Shown piece by piece: positions 53,118 through 60,784 of a stretch of DNA of 64,000 bases. A program made the translations under genes and the position numbers. The DNA is from Hyphomicrobium sp. Its GTDB lineage: Bacteria; Pseudomonadota; Alphaproteobacteria; Rhizobiales; Hyphomicrobiaceae. The notes under the pieces are model-generated. The model saw only the letters and a program-made list of their open reading frames with translations. It searched no databases and was not told the origin of the DNA. Within the stretch, counting starts at the first letter, position 1; each line of letters starts with the position of its first letter. The stretch covers positions 62,001 to 126,000 of the forward strand of contig JASBTM010000006.1 of assembly GCA_030148425.1 (NCBI GenBank), in the 5' to 3' direction.

Positions 53118-53945
53118 ATGGCAAACGCAGTATTGCGCGCGGGCGGCATGGCGCTCGCTTCAGCCGTTGCGATTGCGGTGGCTTTCGCCGCCGTTCCCGC
53201 CATGGCTCAGGCGGCCGATACGAAGAAGGCTCCGGCTGCGGCAGCGCCGGCTGCAAAGACCGCCGCCGCGAAGCCCCAGAGCGCCTGGGTCAAGCTTTGC
53301 GAAAAGGCTCCTGTCGCCTCGAAGGGACCGGACGGCAAGGAAGTGAAGACGGAAAAGTCACTCTGCCTCACGCATCATGAGCGTCTCGACGGCAACACGG
53401 GCATGGTGCTCGTTTCCGCAGCCATCCGCACCGTCGAAGGCTCCGACAAAAAATCTCTGATGGTCATGGTGCCGCTCGGCATGGCGATCCCGCCGGGCAT
53501 TCGCGCCGCTGTGTACACGAAAGATCAGTGGGCTGCCGCTTCGAAGGGCGACAAGATCGACGAGAAGGCGCTGAAGCCGATCGAACTTCGCTACGCGCTC
53601 TGCCATCCGGCAGGCTGTACAGCGGAAACCGAAGCGACGCCGGAAATCCTCGACCAGATGTCGAAGGGCGGCGGCCTTATGATCCTGGCCATGAACGCTG
53701 CGGCGCAGCCGATCGGCTTCCCCGTTCCGCTTGAGGGCTATAACGAAGCCGCTGCGGGTCCTCCGGTCGACAACAAGAAGTACGCCGAGGCGCGCAGCCA
53801 GCTGATGGCGCAGATCCGCCAGCGTCAGCAGCAGATGGCCGATAAGTGGAAGGCCGACGAGATGAAGAATCTGCCGCTCGATGCTCCGGGCGCGCCGCCG
53901 ACGACGCAGGCTCCGGCAACCACGGGCTCGACGAAGAAGAAGTAA
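53118..53945 (+). CDS. Invasion-associated locus B (IalB) family protein
   Basis: 275-residue exported protein. The signal peptide runs from MANAVLRAGGMALASAVAIA to about MAQA, then an Ala/Lys/Pro-rich linker. The IalB core contains SAWVKLCEKAPV, EKSLCLTHHERLDGNTGMVLVSAAIRTVEG, VPLGMAIPPGIRAAVYTKDQW and LRYALCHPAGCTAE. Four cysteines could pair into disulfides. The family is widespread in alphaproteobacteria, including non-pathogens, with no agreed biochemical function. The C-terminus is a coiled, Gln-rich stretch with a Pro/Thr-rich tail ending KKK. Strong terminator downstream. Confidence 0.9.
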   Translation: MANAVLRAGGMALASAVAIAVAFAAVPAMAQAADTKKAPAAAAPAAKTAAAKPQSAWVKLCEKAPVASKGPDGKEVKTEKSLCLTHHERLDGNTGMVLVSAAIRTVEGSDKKSLMVMVPLGMAIPPGIRAAVYTKDQWAAASKGDKIDEKALKPIELRYALCHPAGCTAETEATPEILDQMSKGGGLMILAMNAAAQPIGFPVPLEGYNEAAAGPPVDNKKYAEARSQLMAQIRQRQQQMADKWKADEMKNLPLDAPGAPPTTQAPATTGSTKKK

Positions 53946-53974
53946 GGCCCGAAGCCGCTTTCGAACATTTTAAG

Positions 53975-54003
53975 CCGTCCCGGAGAGATCCGGGGCGGTT
54001 TTT
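53975..54003 (+). terminator. Rho-independent terminator after the IalB-like gene
   Basis: CCGTCCCGG pairs with CCGGGGCGG over nine positions (one G-T pair) around AGAGAT, followed by TTTTT. Confidence 0.88.
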
Positions 54004-54060
54004 GTTTGGGTTTTGATCGGGGCCAGAAGAGGGCGGCAAGTCCATCGGCATAAAGCCGAG

Positions 54061-54186
54061 GATGACATGGGGGCGAGCTAATCGCCTCCCATGCACGTCA
54101 TCCCGCGTAGGCGGGGATCCATCCAAGCAGACGGACACCGGAAATCTTCGGGCCTGGACAGATCCCGGCCTGCGCCGGGATGACGG
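54061..54186. repeat. REP-like palindromic repeats (family A), compound element
   Basis: First a large hairpin, GATGAC-ATGGGGGCGA with TCGCCTCCCAT-GCAC-GTCATC (about 54061-54103). Then an inverted pair of smaller hairpins, CGTCATCCCGC-GTAG-GCGGGGAT near 54097 and ATCCCGGC-CTGC-GCCGGGATGACG near 54162-54185. The outer ends CGTCAT/ATGACG match the repeat at 49347-49440. It is located between convergent genes. Confidence 0.72.
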
Positions 54187-54204
54187 TGAGGTAAGAGCCT
54201 ATCG

Positions 54205-54537
54205 TCAGTTAGCTGTGTCGGGGCGGAGCTTGTAGCCGCCGTTGCCGTCGCTGATGAAATCTTCCTCGATGTCGGGATGGCGGAGCGGCTGCTGCGTCTC
54301 GTCGAGCAGCAGGTTCTGTTCCGACACGTATGCGAGATACGTCGTCTCCGCGTTCTCGGCGTAGAGGTGATAGAAGGGCTGATCCTTCCGTGGACGCACG
54401 TCCTCGGGGATCGACAGCCACCATTCCTCGGTGTTCGCAAACTCCGGATCGATATCGAAGATCAATCCGCGAAACGGATAGAGCCGGTGGCGGACGACTT
54501 GGCCGATCGAAAATTTCGCGTGCTTGATATCGCTCAT
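54205..54537 (-). CDS. hspQ: Heat-shock protein HspQ (YccV family)
   Basis: 110-residue cytoplasmic protein. E. coli HspQ binds hemimethylated DNA in vitro and acts as a specificity factor for Lon protease. Conserved blocks here are KFSIGQVVRHRLYPFRGLIFDIDPEF, W-W-L-S-I-P and DQPFYHLYAENAETTYLAYVSEQNLL. The C-terminal residues after LRHPDIEEDF are acidic. ATG start with no strong ribosome site. It is separated from malyl-CoA lyase by 51 bases on the same strand. Confidence 0.92.
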   Translation of the reverse strand: MSDIKHAKFSIGQVVRHRLYPFRGLIFDIDPEFANTEEWWLSIPEDVRPRKDQPFYHLYAENAETTYLAYVSEQNLLLDETQQPLRHPDIEEDFISDGNGGYKLRPDTAN

Positions 54538-54588
54538 GACAGGAATGTGTGCTGGCGGAACCCGAGGCGCAAGTCTAACGCGATGCGC

Positions 54589-55650
54589 TCAAAGATCGCC
54601 ATAAAGGGCCGCGCGCTCAGCGTCTTTCGACGCCACGATCTTGGCGAGGTCGACGATGACTTTCGCCTGCTTCCACGTCGCGTCGTCCTGCATTTTGCCG
54701 TCGAGCATGACGGCGCCCGTGCCGTCGGGCATGGCATCGAGGATGCGCTTCGCGAATTTCACTTCCGCCGGATCGGGTGAGAAGACGCGCTTCGCGATCT
54801 CAATCTGGGTCGGGTGCAGCGACCATGCGCCGAGGCAGCCTTGCAGGAACGCATTCCGGAACTGCGCCTCGCAGGCCGCGAGATCCGAGAAATCGCCGAA
54901 CGGACCGTAGAAGGGCTTTAGGCCATAGGCGAGACATGCGTCGACCATCTTGCCGACCGTATAGTGCCACAGATCCTGCTGGTAGAAGGCGCGGGGAGCG
55001 GCGGGGTTATCCTTCTGTGCGTCGGCCAGAACGCCGTAGTCGGGGTGACCGCCGCCGACGCGGGTCGTCTTCATGCCGCGAGACGCCGCGAGGTCGGCCG
55101 GTCCGAGGCTCATGCCGTGCATGCGCGGCGAAGCGGCCGCGATGGCTTCGACGTTGTTGACGCCTTCAGCGGTTTCGAGAATGGCGTGGATCAGGATCGG
55201 CTTCTTGACGCCGTGCTTGGCTTCAAGCTGCGCGAGCAGCTGGTCGAGATAGTGGATGTCCCACGGCCCTTCAACCTTTGGCAGCATGATGACGTCAAGC
55301 TTGTCGCCGACGTTCGCGACGATCTCGGTGATGTCGTCGAGCACCCACGGCGAATTCAGGCAGTTGATGCGGGTCCAGACGCCCGTCGAACCGAAGTCGT
55401 TGTCGCGCACCATCTGGATGAAGCCTTTGCGGGCGTTCTCCTTCTGGTCGAGCGGGACGGCGTCTTCGAGGTTGCCGAGCACGACGTCGACCTGGGACGC
55501 CAGCTCCTTGATCTTGGAGCGGATCTTCTCGTTATGGGGCGGCACGAAGTGGATCATGCGCTCGAGATTGACGGGAAGAGCCCGGAACGGTTCCGGCGCG
55601 CCGATGGCGAGTGGCGAAAAGTGCTTGGCGGGCGTGCGCGTCGAGGCCAT
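54589..55650 (-). CDS. mcl: Malyl-CoA lyase (HpcH/HpaI aldolase family)
   Basis: 353-residue enzyme cleaving L-malyl-CoA to glyoxylate and acetyl-CoA, used in the serine cycle and also in the ethylmalonyl-CoA pathway (beta-methylmalyl-CoA). Key segments are [68 protein letters not shown] and [15 protein letters not shown]. It is slightly longer than methylotroph MclA as I remember it. Ribosome site AGGA precedes the ATG. No other serine-cycle gene is in the window. Citramalyl-CoA or other CoA-ester lyase activity cannot be excluded. Confidence 0.88.
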   Translation of the reverse strand: MASTRTPAKHFSPLAIGAPEPFRALPVNLERMIHFVPPHNEKIRSKIKELASQVDVVLGNLEDAVPLDQKENARKGFIQMVRDNDFGSTGVWTRINCLNSPWVLDDITEIVANVGDKLDVIMLPKVEGPWDIHYLDQLLAQLEAKHGVKKPILIHAILETAEGVNNVEAIAAASPRMHGMSLGPADLAASRGMKTTRVGGGHPDYGVLADAQKDNPAAPRAFYQQDLWHYTVGKMVDACLAYGLKPFYGPFGDFSDLAACEAQFRNAFLQGCLGAWSLHPTQIEIAKRVFSPDPAEVKFAKRILDAMPDGTGAVMLDGKMQDDATWKQAKVIVDLAKIVASKDAERAALYGDL

Positions 55651-55817
55651 CGGCTTCTATCCTGCTTGAAAGTCTGGAAGATCACGCACCTTTAAGGGAC
55701 GTATGGCAGGTGTCAACAGGGCCGCTGTCGGGCCCCGAGGTGCCAATTTCGGAAACGTTAAGCGCGCATACGGGCTCAAGGATTCAGGTGTTAAAAGCCT
55801 GATCTACCCCTGCGGGA

Positions 55818-55907
55818 CACCTTCCCCCCCATGCGAGAAGGAAGTTGCTTTCTTTCCTCTCCCGAAACGGGAGAGGATGCCCGGAGGGCAGGTGAGGGAC
55901 TTGATGA
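55818..55907. repeat. Left inverted repeat arm framing the DUF559 gene (family B)
   Basis: Hairpin CCTCTCCCG-AAA-CGGGAGAGG (55856-55876) followed by TGCCC-GGA-GGGCA (55878-55890) and GGTGAGGGACTTGA. Just before it (55818-55844) is a degraded copy of the right-type arm (CACCTTCCCC...GAGAAGGAAG). Read on the other strand, this arm has the same layout as the right arm at 56286-56331. Confidence 0.8.
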
Positions 55908-55925
55908 TGCGAGATCTCTAAGTCG

Positions 55926-56276
55926 ATGACCGATCCGTTGATCAAAACGGTACGTGCCCTTCGCCGCCGCCAGACCGAAGATGAGCGCAAACTCTGGGCA
56001 CGCCTGCGCGATCGCCGGCTGAACGGTTTGAAATTTCGGCGTCAGGCTCCTTGCGGACCCTACGTCGCCGATTTTCTCTGTGAAGCCGCACGTTTGATCA
56101 TCGAGCTGGACGGTTCGCAGCATGGCGAGCCTGCCTACGCCGGCGGGGACAGCGAGCGAACGCAACGTCTCAGCGAACTTGGCTACCGCGTGTTGCGCGT
56201 CTGGAATATCGATCTTCAAACCAACCCGCAAGGTGTTCTCGATCAGATTGTTGCTGCCGCCGAGTTTGAGCATTGA
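55926..56276 (+). CDS. DUF559 domain endonuclease-like protein
   Basis: 116-residue protein of the DUF559 family, related to Vsr and PD-(D/E)xK nucleases. The catalytic core reads KFRRQAPCGPYVADFLCEA and IIELDGSQHG, giving the family D...ExD arrangement; the C-terminal half has GYRVLRVWNIDLQTNPQGVL. Function is not established for this family. The gene begins 19 bases after the end of the left palindromic arm and ends just before the right arm, with which it probably forms one unit. The start is ATG 55926 with CTCTAAG upstream, a weak ribosome site. It lies between malyl-CoA lyase and a GNAT gene that have no apparent relation to it, which fits an inserted element. Confidence 0.88.
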   Translation: MTDPLIKTVRALRRRQTEDERKLWARLRDRRLNGLKFRRQAPCGPYVADFLCEAARLIIELDGSQHGEPAYAGGDSERTQRLSELGYRVLRVWNIDLQTNPQGVLDQIVAAAEFEH

Positions 56277-56285
56277 GCACACAAG

Positions 56286-56331
56286 CCCCTCATCCGGCCT
56301 CCGGCCACCTTCTCCCCAAGGGAGAAGGAAG
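56286..56331. repeat. Right inverted repeat arm framing the DUF559 gene (family B)
   Basis: CCCCTCATCC, a small hairpin GGCC-TCC-GGCC (56296-56306) and a large hairpin CCTTCTCCC-CAA-GGGAGAAGG (56308-56328), then AAG. It is the inverted counterpart of the arm at 55856-55907: same two-hairpin order, same triloops in size, opposite orientation. Confidence 0.8.
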
Positions 56332-56747
56332 TATGGCCGAACGACTTCAATCGCCGCGTGCGTGGGCACCGGCGTTTCGAAAGACGGATACGGAGCGCGC
56401 CGGCACCAGGTGCCGTTCGATCCTAAGAAAGAAACAGCGCCTTAGCGCGCTCCGCAGCTGGCGTTCTGATCGACCGGTCCGGCATGGGAGGTGCCTTACT
56501 CCTCCGGCGGTGGGTTCCGCGTGCGCATTGATCGCCGGGCGGTTCGCTCCGCTTGGGCCTCGGGCCGTTACCCCCTTGCGCGCCAAACGTTCGACCAGCC
56601 ACTCACCCCCAATCTTTAAACGGTCTCGAGACTGTCCGTCGTATCTTCGAGGCGAGGTGAAACGAGTATGCGGCCGGCCGCAGAAGCGGGGATAAGTTTT
56701 TTTTAGCGAAGTCCGGCGCGCTTCCGATTGGTTCGCTAAGCCCCCCG
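56332..56747. other. Unassigned region, no confident gene
   Basis: About 415 bases between the DUF559 unit and the GNAT gene. A minus-strand frame of 134 codons (56347-56751) is rich in Arg and has no ribosome site or known motif. The region contains several palindromes, including CGGCACCAGGTGCCG and a perfect 14-base TGCGGCCGGCCGCA at 56669-56682, and ends in a run of eight T residues (56697-56704). It could be a decayed element or structured RNA. I do not assign a function. Confidence 0.4.
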
Positions 56748-57182
56748 TCATAGGAACTTCTCCAGCTGGACTTGATCGCGGACCGCCAGCTCATAGCCCT
56801 TCTCACGTGAGAAGAAATCGCGCACCACGTTGAACAGCCGAAACCCGCAGCTCTCATAAAAAGCGATGTTGTCTGCTTCCCAGGATCCAGTGCAGACGAT
56901 CAGTCGACGAACGGAGTTTCGCGCACAATCGTTCGCCGCCGCCTGGATCAGCGCGGTTCCAATTCCTTGGCGTTGATTGTCGGGATCAACGGCAAGGCTG
57001 ACAATCTCCGCATCCTCCTTTTCTCTCGAAATCTGAATCATTCCGATCACGCGATCTTCCTTCCGCGCGACCAGGATATGTCCAATTTCGAAATAGCTGC
57101 GGATGTGAAGTTCCGATTCATCAGCCAGCCGAAAGAATGGGAGTAAGGCAGATCTCGAGCCGTCATAAAGTTGAACTCGCAT
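56748..57182 (-). CDS. GNAT family N-acetyltransferase
   Basis: 144-residue acetyltransferase-fold protein. The acetyl-CoA-binding motif is VDPDNQRQGIGTALIQAAANDC, after the strand AEIVSLAV, and the C-terminal part has AFYESCGFRLF. Substrate is unknown. Start ATG at 57182 has GAGGAT about 12 bases upstream. It is separate from the HbpS-like gene by 33 bases on the same strand and may be cotranscribed with it. Confidence 0.88.
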   Translation of the reverse strand: MRVQLYDGSRSALLPFFRLADESELHIRSYFEIGHILVARKEDRVIGMIQISREKEDAEIVSLAVDPDNQRQGIGTALIQAAANDCARNSVRRLIVCTGSWEADNIAFYESCGFRLFNVVRDFFSREKGYELAVRDQVQLEKFL

Positions 57183-57215
57183 ATCTGTCAGTGATCCTCT
57201 GTTTGCATCGGCGGC

Positions 57216-57746
57216 TTAAGGTTGCTCCGCAACGCGATCCTTGATCTTCGCCATGCCCGCCTCTGCGCATATTTCGTCCTTATCGCCGCCTGGTGCTCCG
57301 GCGACACCGATAGCCGCAATGACTTCATCGCCATCTTTGATCGCCACCGCGCCCGGAAGCAGGAATATATTCGGCAGGGTGGCATAGGAAGACGCGAACG
57401 GGTTGGTCTTCAACGCCTCGACCCATTCGCTCAGCCTGATGAAGTGGAAAAGCGGCGCATAGGACACCGTCGTGTAGGCCTTGCGAAAACTGGCATCCCT
57501 GGTGTGGGCGGCACTGTAATCGCCTTTCTCCTGTAACTTGATGTTACCGTCGGCATCGACAATCGATACGCTCACTGGCCAGCCCTTGCTTGCACACACC
57601 TTGATCGCCTCGTTCGCAGCCTCCACCGCAGCGACCAAATTCAGAACGTGGCCGGACTTCTGAACTTGTGCGAGCGTTCCGCTCGCACTTTGCAGCACAA
57701 GAGGCAAACCGATCGCAGATGCGGCAGCTATTTTTTGCAAGTTCAT
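57216..57746 (-). CDS. HbpS/GlcG family (haem-degrading-like) exported protein
   Basis: 176-residue protein with a predicted signal peptide (MNLQKIAAASAIGLPLVLQSA, then SGTLAQ). The HbpS/GlcG domain is seen in VEAANEAIKVCASKGWPVSVSIVDADGNIKLQEKGDYSAAHTRDASFRKAYT and LLPGAVAIKDGDEVIAAIGVAGAPGGDKDEIC. Proteins of this family bind haem or cobalamin, or are found beside glycolate utilisation genes; the role here is unknown. The ATG at 57746 gives a clean signal peptide, with AGGA 11 bases upstream. Its frame opens 15 codons earlier. Confidence 0.8.
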   Translation of the reverse strand: MNLQKIAAASAIGLPLVLQSASGTLAQVQKSGHVLNLVAAVEAANEAIKVCASKGWPVSVSIVDADGNIKLQEKGDYSAAHTRDASFRKAYTTVSYAPLFHFIRLSEWVEALKTNPFASSYATLPNIFLLPGAVAIKDGDEVIAAIGVAGAPGGDKDEICAEAGMAKIKDRVAEQP

Positions 57747-57787
57747 GTCGAAGAAGTTCCTGCAGCTCTTCCATTTTTTCGATATGC

Positions 57788-58066
57788 TCAATCATTCGCG
57801 TAATTCGCGCACACGGCTAAATCTTGCGATCCCGCGCAAAGGCCAACCTTCAGGCTTGGATTTCGACGGACGGCATCGCCTGTGATCTTGACGCCTTGGC
57901 TGCGCGCCCTCCGCGCCAGGTCTTCGTCTTGGCAAAACGGCGTGGATAGTTCGCCGGTTGGCAAAACTTGAAATGTGCCGTCACAAACAATGTGTGCCTT
58001 GGCCGACGCGGGGAGAACCAGCGCGGTAGCGGCAGCCAGCATGCAGAGCCGAATTTTCTTAATCAT
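57788..58066 (-). CDS. Small secreted four-cysteine hypothetical protein
   Basis: 92-residue exported protein. The signal peptide is MIKKIRLCMLAAATALVLPAS followed by AKAH. The mature part has four cysteines (CDGTF, FCQDE, LCAGS, VCANY) that could form two disulfides, with a basic middle part LARRARSQGVKITGDAVRR. No family recognised. The ribosome site GAGG lies 4-8 bases before the ATG. The next gene downstream on this strand is the HbpS-like gene, 41 bases away, so cotranscription is likely. Confidence 0.75.
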   Translation of the reverse strand: MIKKIRLCMLAAATALVLPASAKAHIVCDGTFQVLPTGELSTPFCQDEDLARRARSQGVKITGDAVRRNPSLKVGLCAGSQDLAVCANYAND

Positions 58067-58266
58067 CGCGTCCTCTCGAGCTTGTGTTGTCGAGAGTGGA
58101 GACTCGAGGGCCGCGAATTTTATTCCCTGTCAGCGAATTTAATGCTCCGGCGCATTCTCGTGCTTGCGCTTGAAATCACCCCAGTTCGAGCCGACAACTG
58201 CGACCACGGAACGGAAGAGCGGTGCCACGCGCGCGGTCCGCTCCGGCATTTGGAAAAGGCGCATCG

Positions 58267-59892
58267 ATGATCGAGGTGACAAACCAGCCGCCGCCGCTTG
58301 AGAACTACAATCTGTTTTCGAGCGACACCGTATTAAAGCAGGCGCTTGAACGGGAGAACGCTGGCTGGGCTGCAGCGGACGTACGTCTTCTCGGCGAGAG
58401 GCTTGGGTCGGCGGAAATGATCGCAGCCGGAGCGGATGCCAATCGCCACGTGCCGGTCTTAAAGACTTATGACCGCTACGGCCACCGCAGCGACGAAGTG
58501 GAGTTTCACGCCAGCTGGCACACGCTGCTCGAGCTTGCGTTGAAGTCAGGGCTTCACACTGCGCCCTGGGTCGATCCGCGTCCCGGAGCGCATGTGGCGC
58601 GTGCCGCAGGTTGCTACATGCTCGCCCAGATCGAGAGCGGAGTTTATTGCCCCGTCTCGATGACATACGCATCGGTCGCGACGCTGAAGCATGCGCCCGC
58701 GATTGCCGAGGAATGGCTGCCGCGGATTTATTCCCGCGTCTACGATCGCAGCTTTCGACCCGTTGCGCGCAAGGCATCGGCGTTGATCGGCATGGCGATG
58801 ACCGAGAACCAAGGCGGTTCGGATTTGCGTTCGAACGTCACGCACGCGGAATTCTATCGCGGCATCGGTGAAAGGCGCTTCTACAAGCTGACGGGCCACA
58901 AGTGGTTCATGTCGGCGCCGATGTGCGATGCGTTCCTGGTGTTGGCGCAAACATCCGCAGGACCGACATGCTTTCTCGTGCCGCGCTGGACGCCCGAGGG
59001 CGAGCCAAACGCGATCCACATTCGCCGCCTGAAAGACAAGCTCGGCAATCGATCCAATGCATCGAGCGAAGTGGAGTTCGATGGCGCGCACGGCGAGCTG
59101 ATCGGCGAAGAGGGGCGGGGCATACCGACGATCATCGAAATGGGAAATTATACGCGCCTCGATTGCGCCATCGGTTCGTCGGGTCTGATGCGGCAGGGGC
59201 TGGCGCAGGCGATCCATCATGCGCGCCACCGCCGTGCGTTTCAGAAGTTTCTTGTCGATCAGCCTTTGATGGCGAATGTGCTTTCCGATCTCGCCATCGA
59301 GTCCGAGGCGGCGACTGTGCTGACGATGCGCCTAGCCCGCGCGTATGACGAAAGCGACGAAGTCTCCCTCGCGTTCCGGCGCGTCGTGACGCCTGCCGCC
59401 AAGTTCTGGATCTGCAAGCGGGCTTCGATGTTCGCGGCGGAGGCGATGGAAGTGTTAGGCGGCAACGGCTACGTGGAAGAGTTCAACCTCGCGCGGATCT
59501 ATCGCGAAGCGCCGGTCAACTCGATTTGGGAAGGCTCGGGCAACATCATGTGTCTGGACGTGTTGCGCGCCCTCGCGCGTTCACGGATGGCGATGGAGAT
59601 GATCATTGCGGAAGTGCAGGAGCCCGCGAAAGAGGATAGCAGGCTCGGCGCGTTCGTCTCGAAATTGCAGGAGAGCGCAGCGCGTCTCGATGAATCGCAA
59701 GCGCGGGTATTTACTCGCAACCTCGTGCTCGCATTGCAAGCGGCGCTCCTCATTCAACATGCGCCACACCAGATTTCGGATACCTTCTGCGCCACGCGTC
59801 TTTCAGGCGATGTGGAGGGTGTTTTCGGGCTGCTGCCACCGAACACGGATACCCGCGCCATCATCGCGCGCGCCGCGCCGTCATCGGATTGA
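58267..59892 (+). CDS. aidB: AidB-like acyl-CoA dehydrogenase family protein
   Basis: 541-residue flavoprotein, the same length as E. coli AidB, the adaptive response protein linked to alkylation protection. The start TNQPPPLENYNLFSSDTVL, the stretch GAHVARAAGCYMLAQIESGVYCP, FMSAPMCDAFLVLAQ and the FAD-adjacent MAMTENQGGSDLRSN match AidB. EVLGGNGYVEEFNLARIYREAPVNSIWEGSGNIMCLDVLR is the acyl-CoA dehydrogenase C-terminal signature. The ATG at 58267 is preferred, 15 codons inside the open frame. It is probably transcribed alone. Dehydrogenase activity is weak in the E. coli protein; here it is unknown. Confidence 0.9.
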   Translation: MIEVTNQPPPLENYNLFSSDTVLKQALERENAGWAAADVRLLGERLGSAEMIAAGADANRHVPVLKTYDRYGHRSDEVEFHASWHTLLELALKSGLHTAPWVDPRPGAHVARAAGCYMLAQIESGVYCPVSMTYASVATLKHAPAIAEEWLPRIYSRVYDRSFRPVARKASALIGMAMTENQGGSDLRSNVTHAEFYRGIGERRFYKLTGHKWFMSAPMCDAFLVLAQTSAGPTCFLVPRWTPEGEPNAIHIRRLKDKLGNRSNASSEVEFDGAHGELIGEEGRGIPTIIEMGNYTRLDCAIGSSGLMRQGLAQAIHHARHRRAFQKFLVDQPLMANVLSDLAIESEAATVLTMRLARAYDESDEVSLAFRRVVTPAAKFWICKRASMFAAEAMEVLGGNGYVEEFNLARIYREAPVNSIWEGSGNIMCLDVLRALARSRMAMEMIIAEVQEPAKEDSRLGAFVSKLQESAARLDESQARVFTRNLVLALQAALLIQHAPHQISDTFCATRLSGDVEGVFGLLPPNTDTRAIIARAAPSSD

Positions 59893-59958
59893 AATCAGTC
59901 GCGGGACTTTTTGCTTGGCTGCGGTGACGTGCAGTCCGTGCCCTTGGCAAAAAAATTT

Positions 59959-60077
59959 CCTCTCCCGGAAACGGGAGAGGATGCCCGAAAGGCAGGTGAG
60001 GGACTTGAAAGGAGTGGGTAGTAAGTAGCTTCGTCCACGAAGTCCCATCATCCGGCCTCTCCCCAAGGGAGAAGGAA
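59959..60077. repeat. Inverted palindromic pair, family B, without a DUF559 gene
   Basis: Left arm CCTCTCCCG-GAAA-CGGGAGAGG (59959-59980), TGCC-CGAAA-GGCA and GGTGAGGGACTTGA; right arm CCATCATCCGGCC, then CTCTCCCC-AA-GGGAGAAGG, which has lost the inner part of the small hairpin. The 30-40 bases between hold a further hairpin (CTTCGT-CC-ACGAAG, 60029-60042). Both arms match those framing the DUF559 gene at 55.8-56.3 kb. It lies between the convergent aidB and YidB-like genes. Confidence 0.82.
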
Positions 60078-60132
60078 GCAAGCCGCACACACGTATCGCG
60101 CGGCTCTCTCCGCCGTCCTCACCGAACCCTTA

Positions 60133-60519
60133 TCAACCCTTCGGGTCTGGCGTCGCCGAAGCGTTCGCGGAAGCCTCAGGGTTGGCTGCCGGACCGGCAG
60201 CGTTCGCAATTTCCGGAAGCTTCTCGGCGAGTGCGGCGAGGATCGCGTCGACGGGAATGCCGAGGGACTTCGCGATCTGCTGTACGTGCTCGTCGCCCAG
60301 CGCCGTTTTGATCTGGTCCGGCGTGATCGGCAGGTTGCCCTTGTTCTTATCGAACCACGATTGAACCTGGTCTCCGAAGCCCGCGCCCTGCAGCTTCGTA
60401 AGAATGGTCTGCAGGCCTTCATTGCCGAGAATGCCTTTGAGGACGTCCGGCAGCGCGGCCTGCTCCGCTTGGCCAACGAGGTTTCCTACAACTCCCTTTA
60501 GCGCGTCGCTCCACGTCAT
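60133..60519 (-). CDS. YidB-like (DUF937) protein
   Basis: 128-residue soluble protein. The core LKGVVGNLVGQAEQAALPDVLKGILGN, GLQTILTKLQGAGFGDQVQSWFDKNKG and KTALGDEHVQQIAKSLGIP is the YidB/DUF937 signature of glycine-rich helical pairs. The C-terminus is Ala/Pro/Asn-rich. Function unknown. ATG 60519 has AAAGGGC upstream; five extra codons are possible. It converges with aidB. Confidence 0.85.
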   Translation of the reverse strand: MTWSDALKGVVGNLVGQAEQAALPDVLKGILGNEGLQTILTKLQGAGFGDQVQSWFDKNKGNLPITPDQIKTALGDEHVQQIAKSLGIPVDAILAALAEKLPEIANAAGPAANPEASANASATPDPKG

Positions 60520-60784
60520 CGTCTGCCCTTTCAATTGGCCACGGCGTTGCTGTTAAGGTGGCGTCGAGAGAGATGCCGCTGGGTGTCGTCTCGACGTAGC
60601 GAACTTGGATTGTAATCCGTGAGTGCCGACTTCGAGCATGCACGTTTGATGCTATGCTTGAGAGACAATGCAGTAAATGCTCGAAGCGAGAACGAACTCT
60701 TAACAAATGGCCTAAGCCTATGGGTTAGCCATGTAATTGCTGCGCCGCCACAGGATGATCAAAGTTCGTCGTTAACTTCGCCTC

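Noticed and set aside
56347..56751. 134-codon minus-strand frame
   Set aside because: Arg-rich composition typical of a spurious frame in GC-rich palindromic DNA; no start signal. The region is reported as unexplained instead.
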